A DNA stretch of 64,000 nt from Fretibacterium sp. (GCA_024695065.1 JAILIX010000099.1:1-64000), one strand, 5' to 3'; shown: positions 9,140 to 17,849, counted from the stretch's first letter. A program made the numbers and translations. Notes: generated by a model not told the origin, from the letters alone.

Positions 9140-9168
9140 TTGAGAATCGGATGTTTACTCTTTATTAT
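9140..9168 (+). promoter_or_regulatory. Candidate sigma-70 promoter
   Basis: TTGAGA (9140-9145), 17-bp spacer, TATTAT (9163-9168). Points toward the dehydratase operon but lies over 400 bp upstream of it. A better-placed candidate is at 9280. Confidence 0.4.
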
Positions 9169-9279
9169 AAGATTATATCAGACTCACGGGACACACGGTA
9201 CAGCAACTTCGGGGGGAGGGCCCTCAGGCCCCGGATTGGGGCCGTCATGAAAGTGAAACGGCCCATGTCCCTGTGGAAT

Positions 9280-9308
9280 TTGAGAAATCGCGTTTTTCCT
9301 GATATGAT
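9280..9308 (+). promoter_or_regulatory. Likely promoter of the dehydratase/yedF operon
   Basis: TTGAGA (9280-9285), 17-bp spacer, TATGAT (9303-9308). Transcription from about 9315 would give a leader of about 260 bases before the first large gene, containing two tiny ORFs and a small hairpin. Confidence 0.55.
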
Positions 9309-9331
9309 TATCCGGAAAAGGAGGGTGAGTC

Positions 9332-9450
9332 ATGCGGCTTTGCGGCTACACATGAGGAGCGGCACAGAATGCACGGGATGCATATTCCGGCAGGCTCCTT
9401 CTTCATGCTGCGAGGCCAGCCCTTTATACCCGCTGATTCTTTCTGCCTGA
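9332..9450 (+). other. Two overlapping small ORFs in the operon leader
   Basis: AAAAGGAGGG stands seven to nine bases before an ATG at 9332 that opens a seven-codon ORF (MRLCGYT). Its stop overlaps the ATG at 9352 of a 32-codon ORF containing CTGC and CC cysteine pairs and ending at 9450. The strong ribosome binding site in front of such a short ORF is unusual and could mark a leader peptide. It could also be the relic of a lost gene start. No homology is recognised. Confidence 0.3.
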
Positions 9451-9576
9451 ACAGGCATCCCTTATCCACAGACACAAGCTGTCTGCGTGCTTTTTGCCAG
9501 GTCGGTCATCAGACGCGCGCCTGAAGTCCAGGCCCGCCCTGTGAGCAATGGAATCCAGGATGAGGGGGATTTTGAT

Positions 9577-10722
9577 TTGCTTTCACTGCCCAAAAATTTT
9601 GAGACATTTGACGAAAAACGCAAGGCCTCGTTCATGGCACTTTACGAGGCAAAGCAGCGGGGCAAGAAGGTCGTCGGGACCTTTTGCTCCTACACGCCCA
9701 CGGAACTGATCTACGCCGCCGGGGCCATCCCCGTGGGGCTCTGCGGCAAGAGCGAGCAGGGCATCGCCGAGGCGGAGACCGTGCTGCCCAAAACGCTGTG
9801 CCCGCTGATCAAGGCCAGCTACGGGATGGCTTTGTCCGATCAATGCCCGTACTTCTTTTTCTCCGACGGCATTATGGCCGAGACAACCTGCGACGGCAAA
9901 AAGAAAATGTACGAGCTCATGAACGCCCTCAAGCCCGTGCATGTCCTGAACCTGCCTCAGGGCCGGGACCAGGCCATGGCGCTGGACTCCTGGACGGGGG
10001 AAATGCACGCGGCCGCGCACTGGCTGGAAGACCTCTTTGACGTGAAGATCACCGATGAGAAACTCCACGACGCGATTGTCTACCGCAACCGCGTCCGGCG
10101 GGCCCTCGTGGCCCTTTACGAGGTGGCGAAGGCCAGGCCGTCGCCGGTGTCCGGCTACGAGATCAGCACTGTGGCGGAGTCCGTGGACTTCCACTTCACC
10201 GATGATGATCTGGTGGAGAAGATAGAGAAGATCACCCGCGATTTTAAAGCCCGGGTCCGGGAGGACGCCGGGAACCGTCCCCGGGTGCTCATCACCGGCT
10301 GCCCCACGGCGGGCGTGCGTGAAAAGGTCATCCGCCGCCTGGAGGAGATGGGGGCGGATTACGTCTGCGCAGACAACTGCTCCGGCCCCCGGGCGCAGAA
10401 GTTCATGGTCGACGAGACGGGCGACCCGTACCGGGCTCTGGCGGAACGCTACCTGAAGATCAACTGCTCCGTCATGACGCCGAACACATCCCGTTTTGAC
10501 GACCTGCGCCATCTGGTGCCGGACTATCAGGTGGACGGCGTGATTGAGGTGGTGCTGCACGGGTGCCACACCTTCGCGGTGGAGGCGTGGAACACGATGA
10601 AGGTGGTTCAGGAGGAACTGGGACTGCCTTATCTCCGTCTGGACACGGACTTCTCAAAAGCCGATCAGGGACAGATTGAGACGCGGCTGGGCGCCTTCAT
10701 CGAGATGATGACGGCGGCGTAA
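9577..10722 (+). CDS. 2-hydroxyacyl-CoA dehydratase-family (HgdB/YjiM-like) component 1
   Basis: About 381 residues, related to the D-component of 2-hydroxyglutaryl-CoA dehydratase and to YjiM/double-cubane-cluster proteins, which carry iron-sulfur clusters and receive low-potential electrons from an ATP-driven activator. Conserved cysteine motifs include GTFC, GLC, LCPLIKASYG, QCPY and TTCDGKKK, with TGCPT, VCADNC and INCS in the C-terminal half. The open frame extends upstream to 9487, but a TTG at 9577 has GAGGGGG eight bases upstream and matches the usual family start (LPKNFETFDE). The activator and a second component follow in the same operon. The substrate is unknown; no CoA-transferase or acyl-CoA dehydrogenase accompanies it, so a double-cubane-type reductase is at least as likely as an amino-acid-fermenting dehydratase. 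Confidence 0.85.
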   Translation: MLSLPKNFETFDEKRKASFMALYEAKQRGKKVVGTFCSYTPTELIYAAGAIPVGLCGKSEQGIAEAETVLPKTLCPLIKASYGMALSDQCPYFFFSDGIMAETTCDGKKKMYELMNALKPVHVLNLPQGRDQAMALDSWTGEMHAAAHWLEDLFDVKITDEKLHDAIVYRNRVRRALVALYEVAKARPSPVSGYEISTVAESVDFHFTDDDLVEKIEKITRDFKARVREDAGNRPRVLITGCPTAGVREKVIRRLEEMGADYVCADNCSGPRAQKFMVDETGDPYRALAERYLKINCSVMTPNTSRFDDLRHLVPDYQVDGVIEVVLHGCHTFAVEAWNTMKVVQEELGLPYLRLDTDFSKADQGQIETRLGAFIEMMTAA

Positions 10723-10760
10723 AAACCGCGCCTGTGGGTCTGAGACCGCCGCCCGCCTGA

Positions 10761-10888
10761 AGGAGCTTCCTCCGCCGGCTTCGCCCGGCGCCTCCCCCAG
10801 GGAGGAAGGCGAAAGCCAGACGCCGCCCCGGGCCGGGGCCCCTTTCTGATTAAGGGGCCGGGAGAAGTTTCCCGGCAGGGCGGCGTCC
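10761..10888. repeat. GC-rich palindromic element
   Basis: Composite of inverted repeats between the first dehydratase component and yedF. CTTCCTCC (10766-10773) pairs with GGAGGAAG (10801-10808) around an internal GCCGG/CCGGC stem. GACGCCGCCC (10819-10828) pairs with GGGCGGCGTC (10878-10887), enclosing GGCCCCTT/AAGGGGCC (10837-10859). The layout looks like an intergenic palindromic repeat (REP or MITE-like). It could alternatively be a structured RNA or intra-operon attenuator. Confidence 0.55.
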
Positions 10889-10952
10889 GCCGGCAGCGGC
10901 ACAGACGGGAAAGCATTCAAATTTAAAACTTATTATATTGGAGGTTTTTAAT

Positions 10953-11537
10953 ATGGTAATCATCAACGCAATGGGCAAACTGTGCCCGGAACCGGTCATC
11001 ATGACCAAGGCTGAGCTGGACAAGGGAGCCACAGAGGTTCAGGTATCGGTGGACAACGACATCGCCGTTTCCAACGTCACGCGCCTGCTGGAGGGCCGGG
11101 GGTTTCAGGTTTTGCTCCAGAAGGACGGGGATGAGCGGAAGCTCACGGCGAAAAAGGTGGGCGACGGCCCCGCGGCAGGGACCGGCACTCAGAGCGCAGG
11201 GAAGCTCCTCTCCGTGCTGGTGACAGGGAAGACCCTTGGCAAGGAGGACAAGGAGCTGGGCGAGGTCCTGATCAAGGCCTTCCTGGGCACGCTCTCCAAG
11301 CTCACGATTCGCCCGGCAATCATCGCCTTCATGAACGAGGCCGTCAGGCTGACCCTGGCCGATTCCTCCGCCTGCGACCACATCAGGGACCTGGAGAAGG
11401 CCGGGACGAAGGTCCTTGTCTGCGGCACCTGCACAAACCACTTTGGCATCACAGACAAAGTGACCGTGGGCACCATCTCCAATATGTTTGAGATCATGGA
11501 GATGGTCACGGGGGCCGACAAGATTCTCACGATTTAA
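10953..11537 (+). CDS. yedF: YedF family protein (TusA-like plus DsrE-like)
   Basis: 194 residues. The N-terminal TusA/SirA-like domain has the motif LCPEP (cysteine 11) used by this family to carry sulfur or selenium. The C-terminal half is a DsrE-like domain with VLVCGTCTNHFG near 150. YedF proteins are associated by genome context with selenium metabolism, but no selenium gene (selA, selB, selD) is in this window. The ATG at 10953 was chosen over an upstream in-frame TTG (10938) because GGAGG sits eight bases before it. It stands between a dehydratase-like component and its ATPase activator, so a role in supplying or repairing sulfur or cluster chemistry for those enzymes is a reasonable guess, not an established fact. 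Confidence 0.85.
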   Translation: MVIINAMGKLCPEPVIMTKAELDKGATEVQVSVDNDIAVSNVTRLLEGRGFQVLLQKDGDERKLTAKKVGDGPAAGTGTQSAGKLLSVLVTGKTLGKEDKELGEVLIKAFLGTLSKLTIRPAIIAFMNEAVRLTLADSSACDHIRDLEKAGTKVLVCGTCTNHFGITDKVTVGTISNMFEIMEMVTGADKILTI

Positions 11538-11581
11538 CGAAAGGAGGGTGTCGGGGGGACCTTCCCTCTGACGTTGCCAAT

Positions 11582-12349
11582 TTGTTCTACGCAGGAATAG
11601 ACATCGGCTCCACGGCGGCGAAGGCCGTCCTGATGAACGGAGCGAAGGACGAGGTCCTGGCCCGGAAGCTCATGCCCAGCGGCTGGAACAGCCGGGAGAC
11701 GGCGGAGGAGCTTTTGCAGTGGCTCCTGTCTCTTGGGCACGAACGGGAGGAGATCCATGTAACGGCGACTGGGTACGGGCGGGTGTCCGTGCCCTACGCC
11801 GACAGCACCCTGACGGAAATCACCTGCCACGGCAAAGGGGCGGCGTTCCTGGGTGGGAACGACCTCACGGTGATTGACATCGGCGGGCAGGACACCAAGA
11901 TTATCGTCCTTAAAAACGGGCGCGTCATGGACTTCATCATGAACGACAAGTGCTCGGCGGGGACGGGGAAATTTCTTGAGGTGATGGCCAACCGGCTGGG
12001 GGTCACGCTGCCGGAGTTCTTTGCCATGGCGGAGCGGGGAAAGGATATCACCATCTCCTCCATGTGCACGGTCTTTGCCGAGTCGGAGATTGTGAGCCTC
12101 ATGGGTCAGGGCACGCCGCGGGAGGACATCGCCCGGGGCGCGGTGGGCTCCGTCGTCGTCAAGGTGGTGGCGCTGGCCGGGCGCAAGGGCGCGGGGACAC
12201 CGGGAATGGGAGACTGCTTCCTCACCGGCGGGTTCTGCGAAACGCCGCTGATGATTCACAAGCTGTCCGGGGCGCTGGGGGCCGGGGTCCGCACGCATCC
12301 GGACGCCCGCTTCGCCGGCGCCATTGGCGCGGCGCTGCTGGGGAAATAA
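11582..12349 (+). CDS. HgdC/YjiL-type ATPase activator of dehydratase-like enzymes
   Basis: 255 residues, an ASKHA-fold ATPase of the 2-hydroxyglutaryl-CoA dehydratase activator family. GIDIGSTAAKAV is the first phosphate-binding loop and DIGGQDTK the second. The cysteines in CSAGTG (near 124) and SSMC (near 161) match the two per subunit that bridge a [4Fe-4S] cluster in the dimer. It hydrolyses ATP to push an electron onto the partner component, here presumably one or both flanking HgdB-like proteins. The start is odd: the only in-frame start is TTG at 11582, with no Shine-Dalgarno at normal distance. AAGGAGGG at 11540-11547 lies about 34 bases upstream. Confidence 0.9.
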   Translation: MFYAGIDIGSTAAKAVLMNGAKDEVLARKLMPSGWNSRETAEELLQWLLSLGHEREEIHVTATGYGRVSVPYADSTLTEITCHGKGAAFLGGNDLTVIDIGGQDTKIIVLKNGRVMDFIMNDKCSAGTGKFLEVMANRLGVTLPEFFAMAERGKDITISSMCTVFAESEIVSLMGQGTPREDIARGAVGSVVVKVVALAGRKGAGTPGMGDCFLTGGFCETPLMIHKLSGALGAGVRTHPDARFAGAIGAALLGK

Positions 12350-12382
12350 GAACACCATACAAACTTTGAGGGAGGTTTTGTT

Positions 12383-13660
12383 ATGGCGGATTACCGAAAG
12401 ATGTGGGAAGACCTGGGGATGGACGTCAAGACTCATGACCTGCTTTGCGAGGCGCTGCCGGGGGCAGTGATTGAGGTCTACTTCTCCCAGGAGAACCGGC
12501 CGGTGGGCATGGACTACTTCAACGCGGTGGTGGCGGAAATTCATGGGCTCCGCCCCGCTGAGCTGGCGGAGCACAAGAAGAAGGGCGGCAAGGTGGTGGG
12601 GACGTTCTGTATCCACGTGCCGGACGAGGTGCCCATCGCCGCGGGAGCCATCGCCACAGGGCTCTGCAGCGGCTCTCAGTTCTGGGTTCCCGGCGGGGAG
12701 AAGAAGCTGCCGGCCGCCACCTGCCCGCTCATCAAGGCGTCGCTGGGCGCGCGCTTTGACCGCACCTGCCCGTTCTTCCGGCTGGCGGACATCTTCGTGG
12801 GAGAGACGACCTGCGACGGCAAGAAAAAAGCGTGGGAAATTCTGGCCGAGGATGCCCCCATGTACATCATGGACATCCCGCAGATGAAGCGGAAAAAGGA
12901 CTACGACCACTGGAAGGATGAGATTTTCGGGTACATCCGCAGGATGGAGGAGCTGACGGGCAGCACCGTCACGCCGGAGAAGCTGCACGAAGCCATTGTC
13001 CTGCTGAACAACAAGCGGAAGGCCCTTCAGCGTCTGGCGGAATTCCGCAAGCTGGAGAATATCCCCATCAGCGGCAAGGACGTGCTGCTCATCACTCAGA
13101 TTGCTTTCTACGACGACCCGGCGCGCCTCACGTCAAAGATCAATGCGCTCTGTGACGAACTGGACGAGCGCACCAGGCAGGGCGTCTCCGTGTTCAGGAA
13201 GGGAGCGAAGCGCATTCTTCTGACCGGCACGCCGCTGTCCATTCCCAACTGGAAGCTGCACCACATCGTCGAGAGCCTGGGCGGAGCCGTGGTGTGCGAG
13301 GAGATGTGCACAGGCATCCGCTATTACGAGGAGTGCGTTGACGAGAGCGGCAAGACGCTGGACGAGATGGTAACGGCCCTTACGGAACGCTACATGGGCG
13401 CCATCCACTGCGCCTGCTTCACACCGAACCACGAGCGCATTGACGACATCAAACGTCTGGTCCGGGAGTACAAGGCCGACGGCGTCATCGACGTGAACCT
13501 GAAGTTCTGCGGCATCTACGACACGGAGGGCTACTTCGTGGAGCGGGAGCTGAAGAACGCGGGCATCCCTGTGCTGGGCATCGAGACCGATTACACGGAT
13601 CAGGACGCCGAGCAGCTCAAGACGCGCATCGGGGCCTTTCTGGAAATGCTGGGCAACTGA
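12383..13660 (+). CDS. 2-hydroxyacyl-CoA dehydratase-family (HgdB/YjiM-like) component 2
   Basis: 425 residues, homologous to the gene at 9577 but clearly diverged. Shared cysteine motifs are GTFC, GLC, TCPLIKAS, TCPF and TTCDGKKK, with EEMC and HCAC in the C-terminal half and KFC near the end. Where component 1 has TGCPT this protein has TGTPL, so the two do not have identical cysteine sets. An extra N-terminal segment of about 70 residues precedes the region that aligns with component 1. The ATG is preceded by GGGAGG at good spacing, 33 bp after the activator gene. The two components might form a heterodimer, as the dehydratases do, or be separate enzymes sharing one activator. Confidence 0.87.
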   Translation: MADYRKMWEDLGMDVKTHDLLCEALPGAVIEVYFSQENRPVGMDYFNAVVAEIHGLRPAELAEHKKKGGKVVGTFCIHVPDEVPIAAGAIATGLCSGSQFWVPGGEKKLPAATCPLIKASLGARFDRTCPFFRLADIFVGETTCDGKKKAWEILAEDAPMYIMDIPQMKRKKDYDHWKDEIFGYIRRMEELTGSTVTPEKLHEAIVLLNNKRKALQRLAEFRKLENIPISGKDVLLITQIAFYDDPARLTSKINALCDELDERTRQGVSVFRKGAKRILLTGTPLSIPNWKLHHIVESLGGAVVCEEMCTGIRYYEECVDESGKTLDEMVTALTERYMGAIHCACFTPNHERIDDIKRLVREYKADGVIDVNLKFCGIYDTEGYFVERELKNAGIPVLGIETDYTDQDAEQLKTRIGAFLEMLGN

Positions 13661-13680
13661 GCAAACCTGCACAGCTGAAA

Positions 13681-13722
13681 CTGAGGGGGCGGGCGGAATT
13701 TTTTTCCGCCCGCCCCCCTCAG
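13681..13722. terminator. Strong hairpin terminator between convergent operons
   Basis: CTGAGGGGGCGGGCGG (13681-13696) pairs with the segment 13706-13722 around a T-rich loop, with one bulged base. It lies between the dehydratase operon (plus) and ftsK (minus) and can serve both. Confidence 0.8.
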
Positions 13723-13772
13723 CGGTTCCACACTCCGGAGGCTTTCGAAACACGCTGGTCCCCTGCCTGGCT

Positions 13773-16706
13773 CTAGTTGAAAAGTCCTCCGGATCGGGCG
13801 TTCTCCAGGGCATCATAGGCGCTTTCCTCATCCATCAGGATGTCACGCGGCTTGGTGCTGTTCGGTGTCTGGGGGCCAAGGATGCCCAGCTGCTCCATGG
13901 CAGTAATCAGACGCCCCGCCTTGGGGTACCCGATGCTCAGAAGCCGCTGAAGCCCGCTGGCCGATGTGATGCCCATCTCCATGACCGCATGGATAGCCTC
14001 ATCCATTTTGGGATCATCCACCGCACTGCTTCCGCCCCCGCCGCGGCTGCCGCCGCCGTCACTGCCCCCTCCGCCGGTCTCCTCAAACTCGACATATTCC
14101 GGCTCGCCAAAGACATTCTTCATGTAGTTCACCAGATCCAGGGTGCGCTCCTCCGTGATGAAGGGCGACTGGAGGCGCAGCGGCCGCCGGTAGCGCGTGC
14201 TGAGGAAGAGCATGTCTCCCCGGCCCAGCAGCTTGTCCGCCCCGCCGGAATCCAGAATGGTGCGGGAGTCCGTCTGTGACGGCACGGCAAACGCCACGCG
14301 GGCGGGCACATTGTTCTTCAGCAGACCCGTGATGACGTCCACCGAGGGACGCTGCGTCGCAAGGATAAGGTGGATGCCCGCGGCCCGCGCTTTCTGGGCC
14401 AGACGCACCAGCAGCCCCTCGACCTCCTTGCCCGCCGTGTACATCAGGTCGGCCAGCTCATCCACCACCACCACCACATTGGGCAGCCGGTCCTTGGGAA
14501 GGACCTTCTCGTTGTAGGAAGCGAGGGTACGGACCTGAGCGCGGGCAAAACTTGCCATGCGGGATTCCATCTCCTGCACAGCCCAGGTGAGAGCGTCAAT
14601 GGCCTTTCGCGGATCAGAGATGGGCTGGGCCATGAGGTGCGGCAGCCCCTCGTAGATGGCGAACTCCACCTGCTTGGGGTCAACGAGTATCAGGCGCAGC
14701 TCATCAGGGGTGCGGCGTGAGCACATCCCCAGAATACAGGCGTTGACAAAAACGCTCTTGCCCGACCCCGTGGTCCCCGCCACAAGAAGGTGAGGCATAT
14801 CCTCCAGTCCGCAGACCAGAAAGCGCGAGTCCACCTGCATCCCCATCGGGAGCGGGAGCCGTGCCTTTGTTCCCTGGAACGTCTCATCCTCCAGCGCCGC
14901 ACGCAGAGGAATAGACCGGCGGCGGGAGTTGGGAATTTCAATCCCCACATAGGGCATTCCGGGGATGGGGGCTTCGACGCGGACAGACACCACCGCCAGC
15001 GCCATGGTCAGCTCGTTGGTCAGACCCGACACCCGGTTGACCTTGGTGCCCGGGGCCAGCTCAATCTGGAACTGAATGACCGACGGCCCCACCACAATAT
15101 GGGCCACGGTGGCCTCAACGCCAAATTCTTTAAGCGTTGCAATGATAGCCTGGCCCTGAGTCTCCGCCACCGCCATCGCCTGCTCATCCCCCTCAGCCGG
15201 GGCTGAAGGCCCGAAGAGGTCCAGCGGCGGAGGGAAGGCTCCTTCCCCGGGAAGCGGGTTCTCCGGTTCCTCCTCAGGAGCTGTCTCAGCAGACACCGGC
15301 GTCTCCTCCGGAGGTTCTTCAGGAGGGGCAGAGGGCTGTTCATGCTGCTCCTCCGGCATCTGGGATTCAGCGGTTTCCCGGGGCTCCTCCGGCGGGCAGG
15401 ATGCCCTGGTCTCCACAGGGGAGGCTGTGCCGGCGGAGAGGTCGGGAGAGGGTGTTTCTTCACGGGCCGGCACAGCCGCACCAGTGGCTTCCGTGACCTC
15501 CTCCGAAGCCGCCGCGTCCGCCGTCGGCGCCTCCGTCACATCCGTGGCGACGTCCCGCGCCACAGGCTCCGGAACAGGCAATCTCCTTCCACGGGCTCGG
15601 GTATACTCATCCACAGGCCTCTTCAGCCGTTCCGGCAGGGAGAACTCTCCCGCCTCAATGGAGGAGAGAAGGTCATCCAGTATCTGCACGGCGGAGTGCC
15701 GGGAGGCTGCTGCCTCCGGGGCCGGAGAAAATGGAAGCGGTTCTTCCGGTTCACGGGCCGCGGGAGCTGTCTCCGGCTCTGACCTGTCCTCCTTCAGGGG
15801 CGGAATCGTCTCAGGCTCAGACCGGATATCCCCCACAGGCGGAACTGCCTCCGGAACAGACTGCTCTTCCGGCAGGGGCTGGAAGGATATTTCCGGCCCG
15901 GTCTGAGGCTCAGTCCCGGGTTCCGTCTGAGACACCTCCGGCTCTGATAAGGTCTCAGCCCCGTCCTCTGAGTCCCCGTTGTCTTCTTTATCCTGATTAT
16001 CCTGATTCTGCTTTTCATCATTTTTATAGTACAACGGCTTCAGCGGGTCAAAGGGGTTGCTGAAGGAAGTACGCTGCAGCAAAGGGACGTCGTCCCCTTG
16101 CTCCTCTGGCCGGGGCTCCCTCTCCCGGCCCCGATGGCGGGACTGCCGGTTCCGCGTGGGCTCACTCGTCTCCGTGTGCGGGGAGAGGAAGAGGGCAAAG
16201 GCACGCCACCCAAAGAAGAAGGCAGCCAGGAGGAAGGACGCCGCAGCGGACAGGATTGTCCCCAGAGCGCCAAGGTTCAGCAGGAAAAAGCGGGCCAGCA
16301 TTATACCTGTTTCACCGGGCTCGGAGAGGGCCCAGCCGGGATTCCAGCCTGTATACCGGGCAATCCCCAGCATGAAGGCCAGAGAAAAATAGAGCTGAAC
16401 CGTGCCAAGAATCTGCCCCAGCGGATGCGGCACGCGGGATCGGGCAAGCCGGGCCAGGCACAGGTATATCCAAAACAGCAGGGGGACAAGCAACGCTCCC
16501 CCCCAGGTTTCTCTCATCCGTTTTCCCCACTCGCGCCCCGTTTCTCCTGCCCAGGAAAAGTCAAGGAGGCCCAGGATGAGGTAGATGCCAAAGCCAATGG
16601 CCAAAAAGACAACCAGTTCCCCCCAGCTTCCACGGCGGCGGGGTTCTTCCTCCCTGTGCTGCTCCTCATCTCTGAGGAGTTCACGCTGTTGCTCACTGTT
16701 GCGCAT
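13773..16706 (-). CDS. ftsK: DNA translocase FtsK/SpoIIIE
   Basis: 977 residues. Four hydrophobic segments in the first 175 residues anchor it at the division septum. A long proline- and glutamate-rich linker (about 180-500) follows, then the motor domain: Walker A GTTGSGKS near 645, Walker B VVVVVDELADLM, and LATQRPSVDVITG. After a glycine-rich stretch, the C-terminal winged-helix gamma domain (about 905-965) is intact, so the protein should read oriented DNA motifs and move chromosome ends toward dif for XerCD resolution. The first two membrane spans and the linker are only loosely conserved in the family, as expected. It heads a minus-strand run of cell-envelope and DNA-repair genes. Confidence 0.95.
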   Translation of the reverse strand: MRNSEQQRELLRDEEQHREEEPRRRGSWGELVVFLAIGFGIYLILGLLDFSWAGETGREWGKRMRETWGGALLVPLLFWIYLCLARLARSRVPHPLGQILGTVQLYFSLAFMLGIARYTGWNPGWALSEPGETGIMLARFFLLNLGALGTILSAAASFLLAAFFFGWRAFALFLSPHTETSEPTRNRQSRHRGREREPRPEEQGDDVPLLQRTSFSNPFDPLKPLYYKNDEKQNQDNQDKEDNGDSEDGAETLSEPEVSQTEPGTEPQTGPEISFQPLPEEQSVPEAVPPVGDIRSEPETIPPLKEDRSEPETAPAAREPEEPLPFSPAPEAAASRHSAVQILDDLLSSIEAGEFSLPERLKRPVDEYTRARGRRLPVPEPVARDVATDVTEAPTADAAASEEVTEATGAAVPAREETPSPDLSAGTASPVETRASCPPEEPRETAESQMPEEQHEQPSAPPEEPPEETPVSAETAPEEEPENPLPGEGAFPPPLDLFGPSAPAEGDEQAMAVAETQGQAIIATLKEFGVEATVAHIVVGPSVIQFQIELAPGTKVNRVSGLTNELTMALAVVSVRVEAPIPGMPYVGIEIPNSRRRSIPLRAALEDETFQGTKARLPLPMGMQVDSRFLVCGLEDMPHLLVAGTTGSGKSVFVNACILGMCSRRTPDELRLILVDPKQVEFAIYEGLPHLMAQPISDPRKAIDALTWAVQEMESRMASFARAQVRTLASYNEKVLPKDRLPNVVVVVDELADLMYTAGKEVEGLLVRLAQKARAAGIHLILATQRPSVDVITGLLKNNVPARVAFAVPSQTDSRTILDSGGADKLLGRGDMLFLSTRYRRPLRLQSPFITEERTLDLVNYMKNVFGEPEYVEFEETGGGGSDGGGSRGGGGSSAVDDPKMDEAIHAVMEMGITSASGLQRLLSIGYPKAGRLITAMEQLGILGPQTPNSTKPRDILMDEESAYDALENARSGGLFN

Positions 16707-16739
16707 TTAATGTACAGACCTCCTCTTCATCACAGCCCG

Positions 16740-17828
16740 TCATGGTTTTCTGGCCTTTTTCACGTTGCGGAGATGTTCTGCGTAAGTCTTTGCAAAGTAG
16801 TGATATCCGTCTTTCCTGGCCACATAATAAAGATAATCATTGTTCCCCGGGCTGAAGGCCGCATCCCATGCCGCATCACCGGGGACACAAATCGGATGCG
16901 GAGGCAGCCCGGACACCCGGTAAGTGTTGTAGGGCGAGTCAATCTCCAGATCCCTGTTCAGCACCCGCGTCAGCTTGCGGCCCTTCAGTTTCCACGCGTA
17001 CACAACCGTCGCGTCAATCTGAAGGAGCATATCCTTCTTCAGCCGGTTGTGGATCACACCGGCCACTGTGCGGCTTTCACTGTCATGAAGCACCTCGCGC
17101 TCCACCATTGAGGCAATAATGGAATTCTCCAGGAGGGCATCCTTCCCAAGGATATCCGCTGAGACTCCCCATTGATTCCACCAGGCGGAGCTCGCCGCCC
17201 TCACCAGCGCCTGGGGCGTCCGCTCGACAACAAGGTATGTCTCCGGCCGCAGGAAGGAAATCCGGGAGGGCTCATCATCCGGCAGTTTCGCGCGCATCCC
17301 TTCAGGGTAATTCTTATCGTCCAGAATAGCCGCGCTCAGCGCGTCGGCCGGCCCCAAAGAAGACGCGGCCTGCACGCCGCTGCCTTCCTTCAGCTTTGGG
17401 TTCTCGTCCCCTGACAGGACCTCGCGCAGGGAGAAGATGTCCATACCCGGAAGGATTGTCATCTTCAGCAGGGCAGGACGCATTCCCCGCAGCTGCCGCG
17501 CCAGAATCCAGGGGTCAGAACGGATGACCTGATAACAGCCCGCACGTATCTTCCTGTCCAGACCGAAGCGGGTCATCCAGTAAATCAATCTGGAGACGGA
17601 CCCATCCAGCGCCCCCTGCGTCTCAAAAGCCTGGGCAGCCTGACGTCCATTCATCCCCGGCTCGATCATGACGGCGATTTTTTCACCGTTTTGGGGCAGA
17701 GGCATCATATCCTCCCACAGAGACTCCGGAATCCTGAAATAAAAAGAGAAAGCGGCAATCATCACCAGGCCCCAGAAGATTATCATCAGGATAACCCCAA
17801 TAAGAACGCTGCGTTTCAGCTTCATCAT
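16740..17828 (-). CDS. mltG: Endolytic murein transglycosylase MltG
   Basis: 362 residues with one N-terminal membrane helix (about 8-30) and a periplasmic YceG/MltG domain. The catalytic glutamate is in ASMVEREV near 240, followed by GVIHNRL. The conserved late motif LPPHPICVPG is a variant of the usual LPPGPIxNPG. MltG cleaves nascent glycan strands and so sets peptidoglycan chain length. It starts 21 bases after queA; two adjacent ATG codons are possible starts. Its place beside queA and a SpoIID-type lytic enzyme suggests co-expression of two glycan-cleaving enzymes. Confidence 0.93.
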   Translation of the reverse strand: MMKLKRSVLIGVILMIIFWGLVMIAAFSFYFRIPESLWEDMMPLPQNGEKIAVMIEPGMNGRQAAQAFETQGALDGSVSRLIYWMTRFGLDRKIRAGCYQVIRSDPWILARQLRGMRPALLKMTILPGMDIFSLREVLSGDENPKLKEGSGVQAASSLGPADALSAAILDDKNYPEGMRAKLPDDEPSRISFLRPETYLVVERTPQALVRAASSAWWNQWGVSADILGKDALLENSIIASMVEREVLHDSESRTVAGVIHNRLKKDMLLQIDATVVYAWKLKGRKLTRVLNRDLEIDSPYNTYRVSGLPPHPICVPGDAAWDAAFSPGNNDYLYYVARKDGYHYFAKTYAEHLRNVKKARKP

Positions 17829-17849
17829 ACCCCCCCACTCTGCTCAGGC

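Larger units (their letters stand above)
9077..9576. other. 500-bp intergenic region with divergent promoters and a long leader
   Basis: Separates the minus-strand hypothetical/oxidoreductase pair from the plus-strand dehydratase operon. It holds two TATAAT-like boxes on the minus strand near 9163-9181, two candidate plus-strand promoters (9140 and 9280), GC-rich inverted repeats around 9225-9265 (for example GGGCCGT/ACGGCCC), two tiny ORFs behind a strong Shine-Dalgarno (9332-9450), and a small hairpin CAGACA/TGTCTG (9469-9485) followed at 9491 by TTTTT. No known riboswitch was recognised. Confidence 0.5.

Noticed and set aside
9077-9576. A known riboswitch in the dehydratase-operon leader
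   Set aside because: No conserved core of a known riboswitch class (for example T-box, SAM, TPP, cobalamin) could be recognised by eye.
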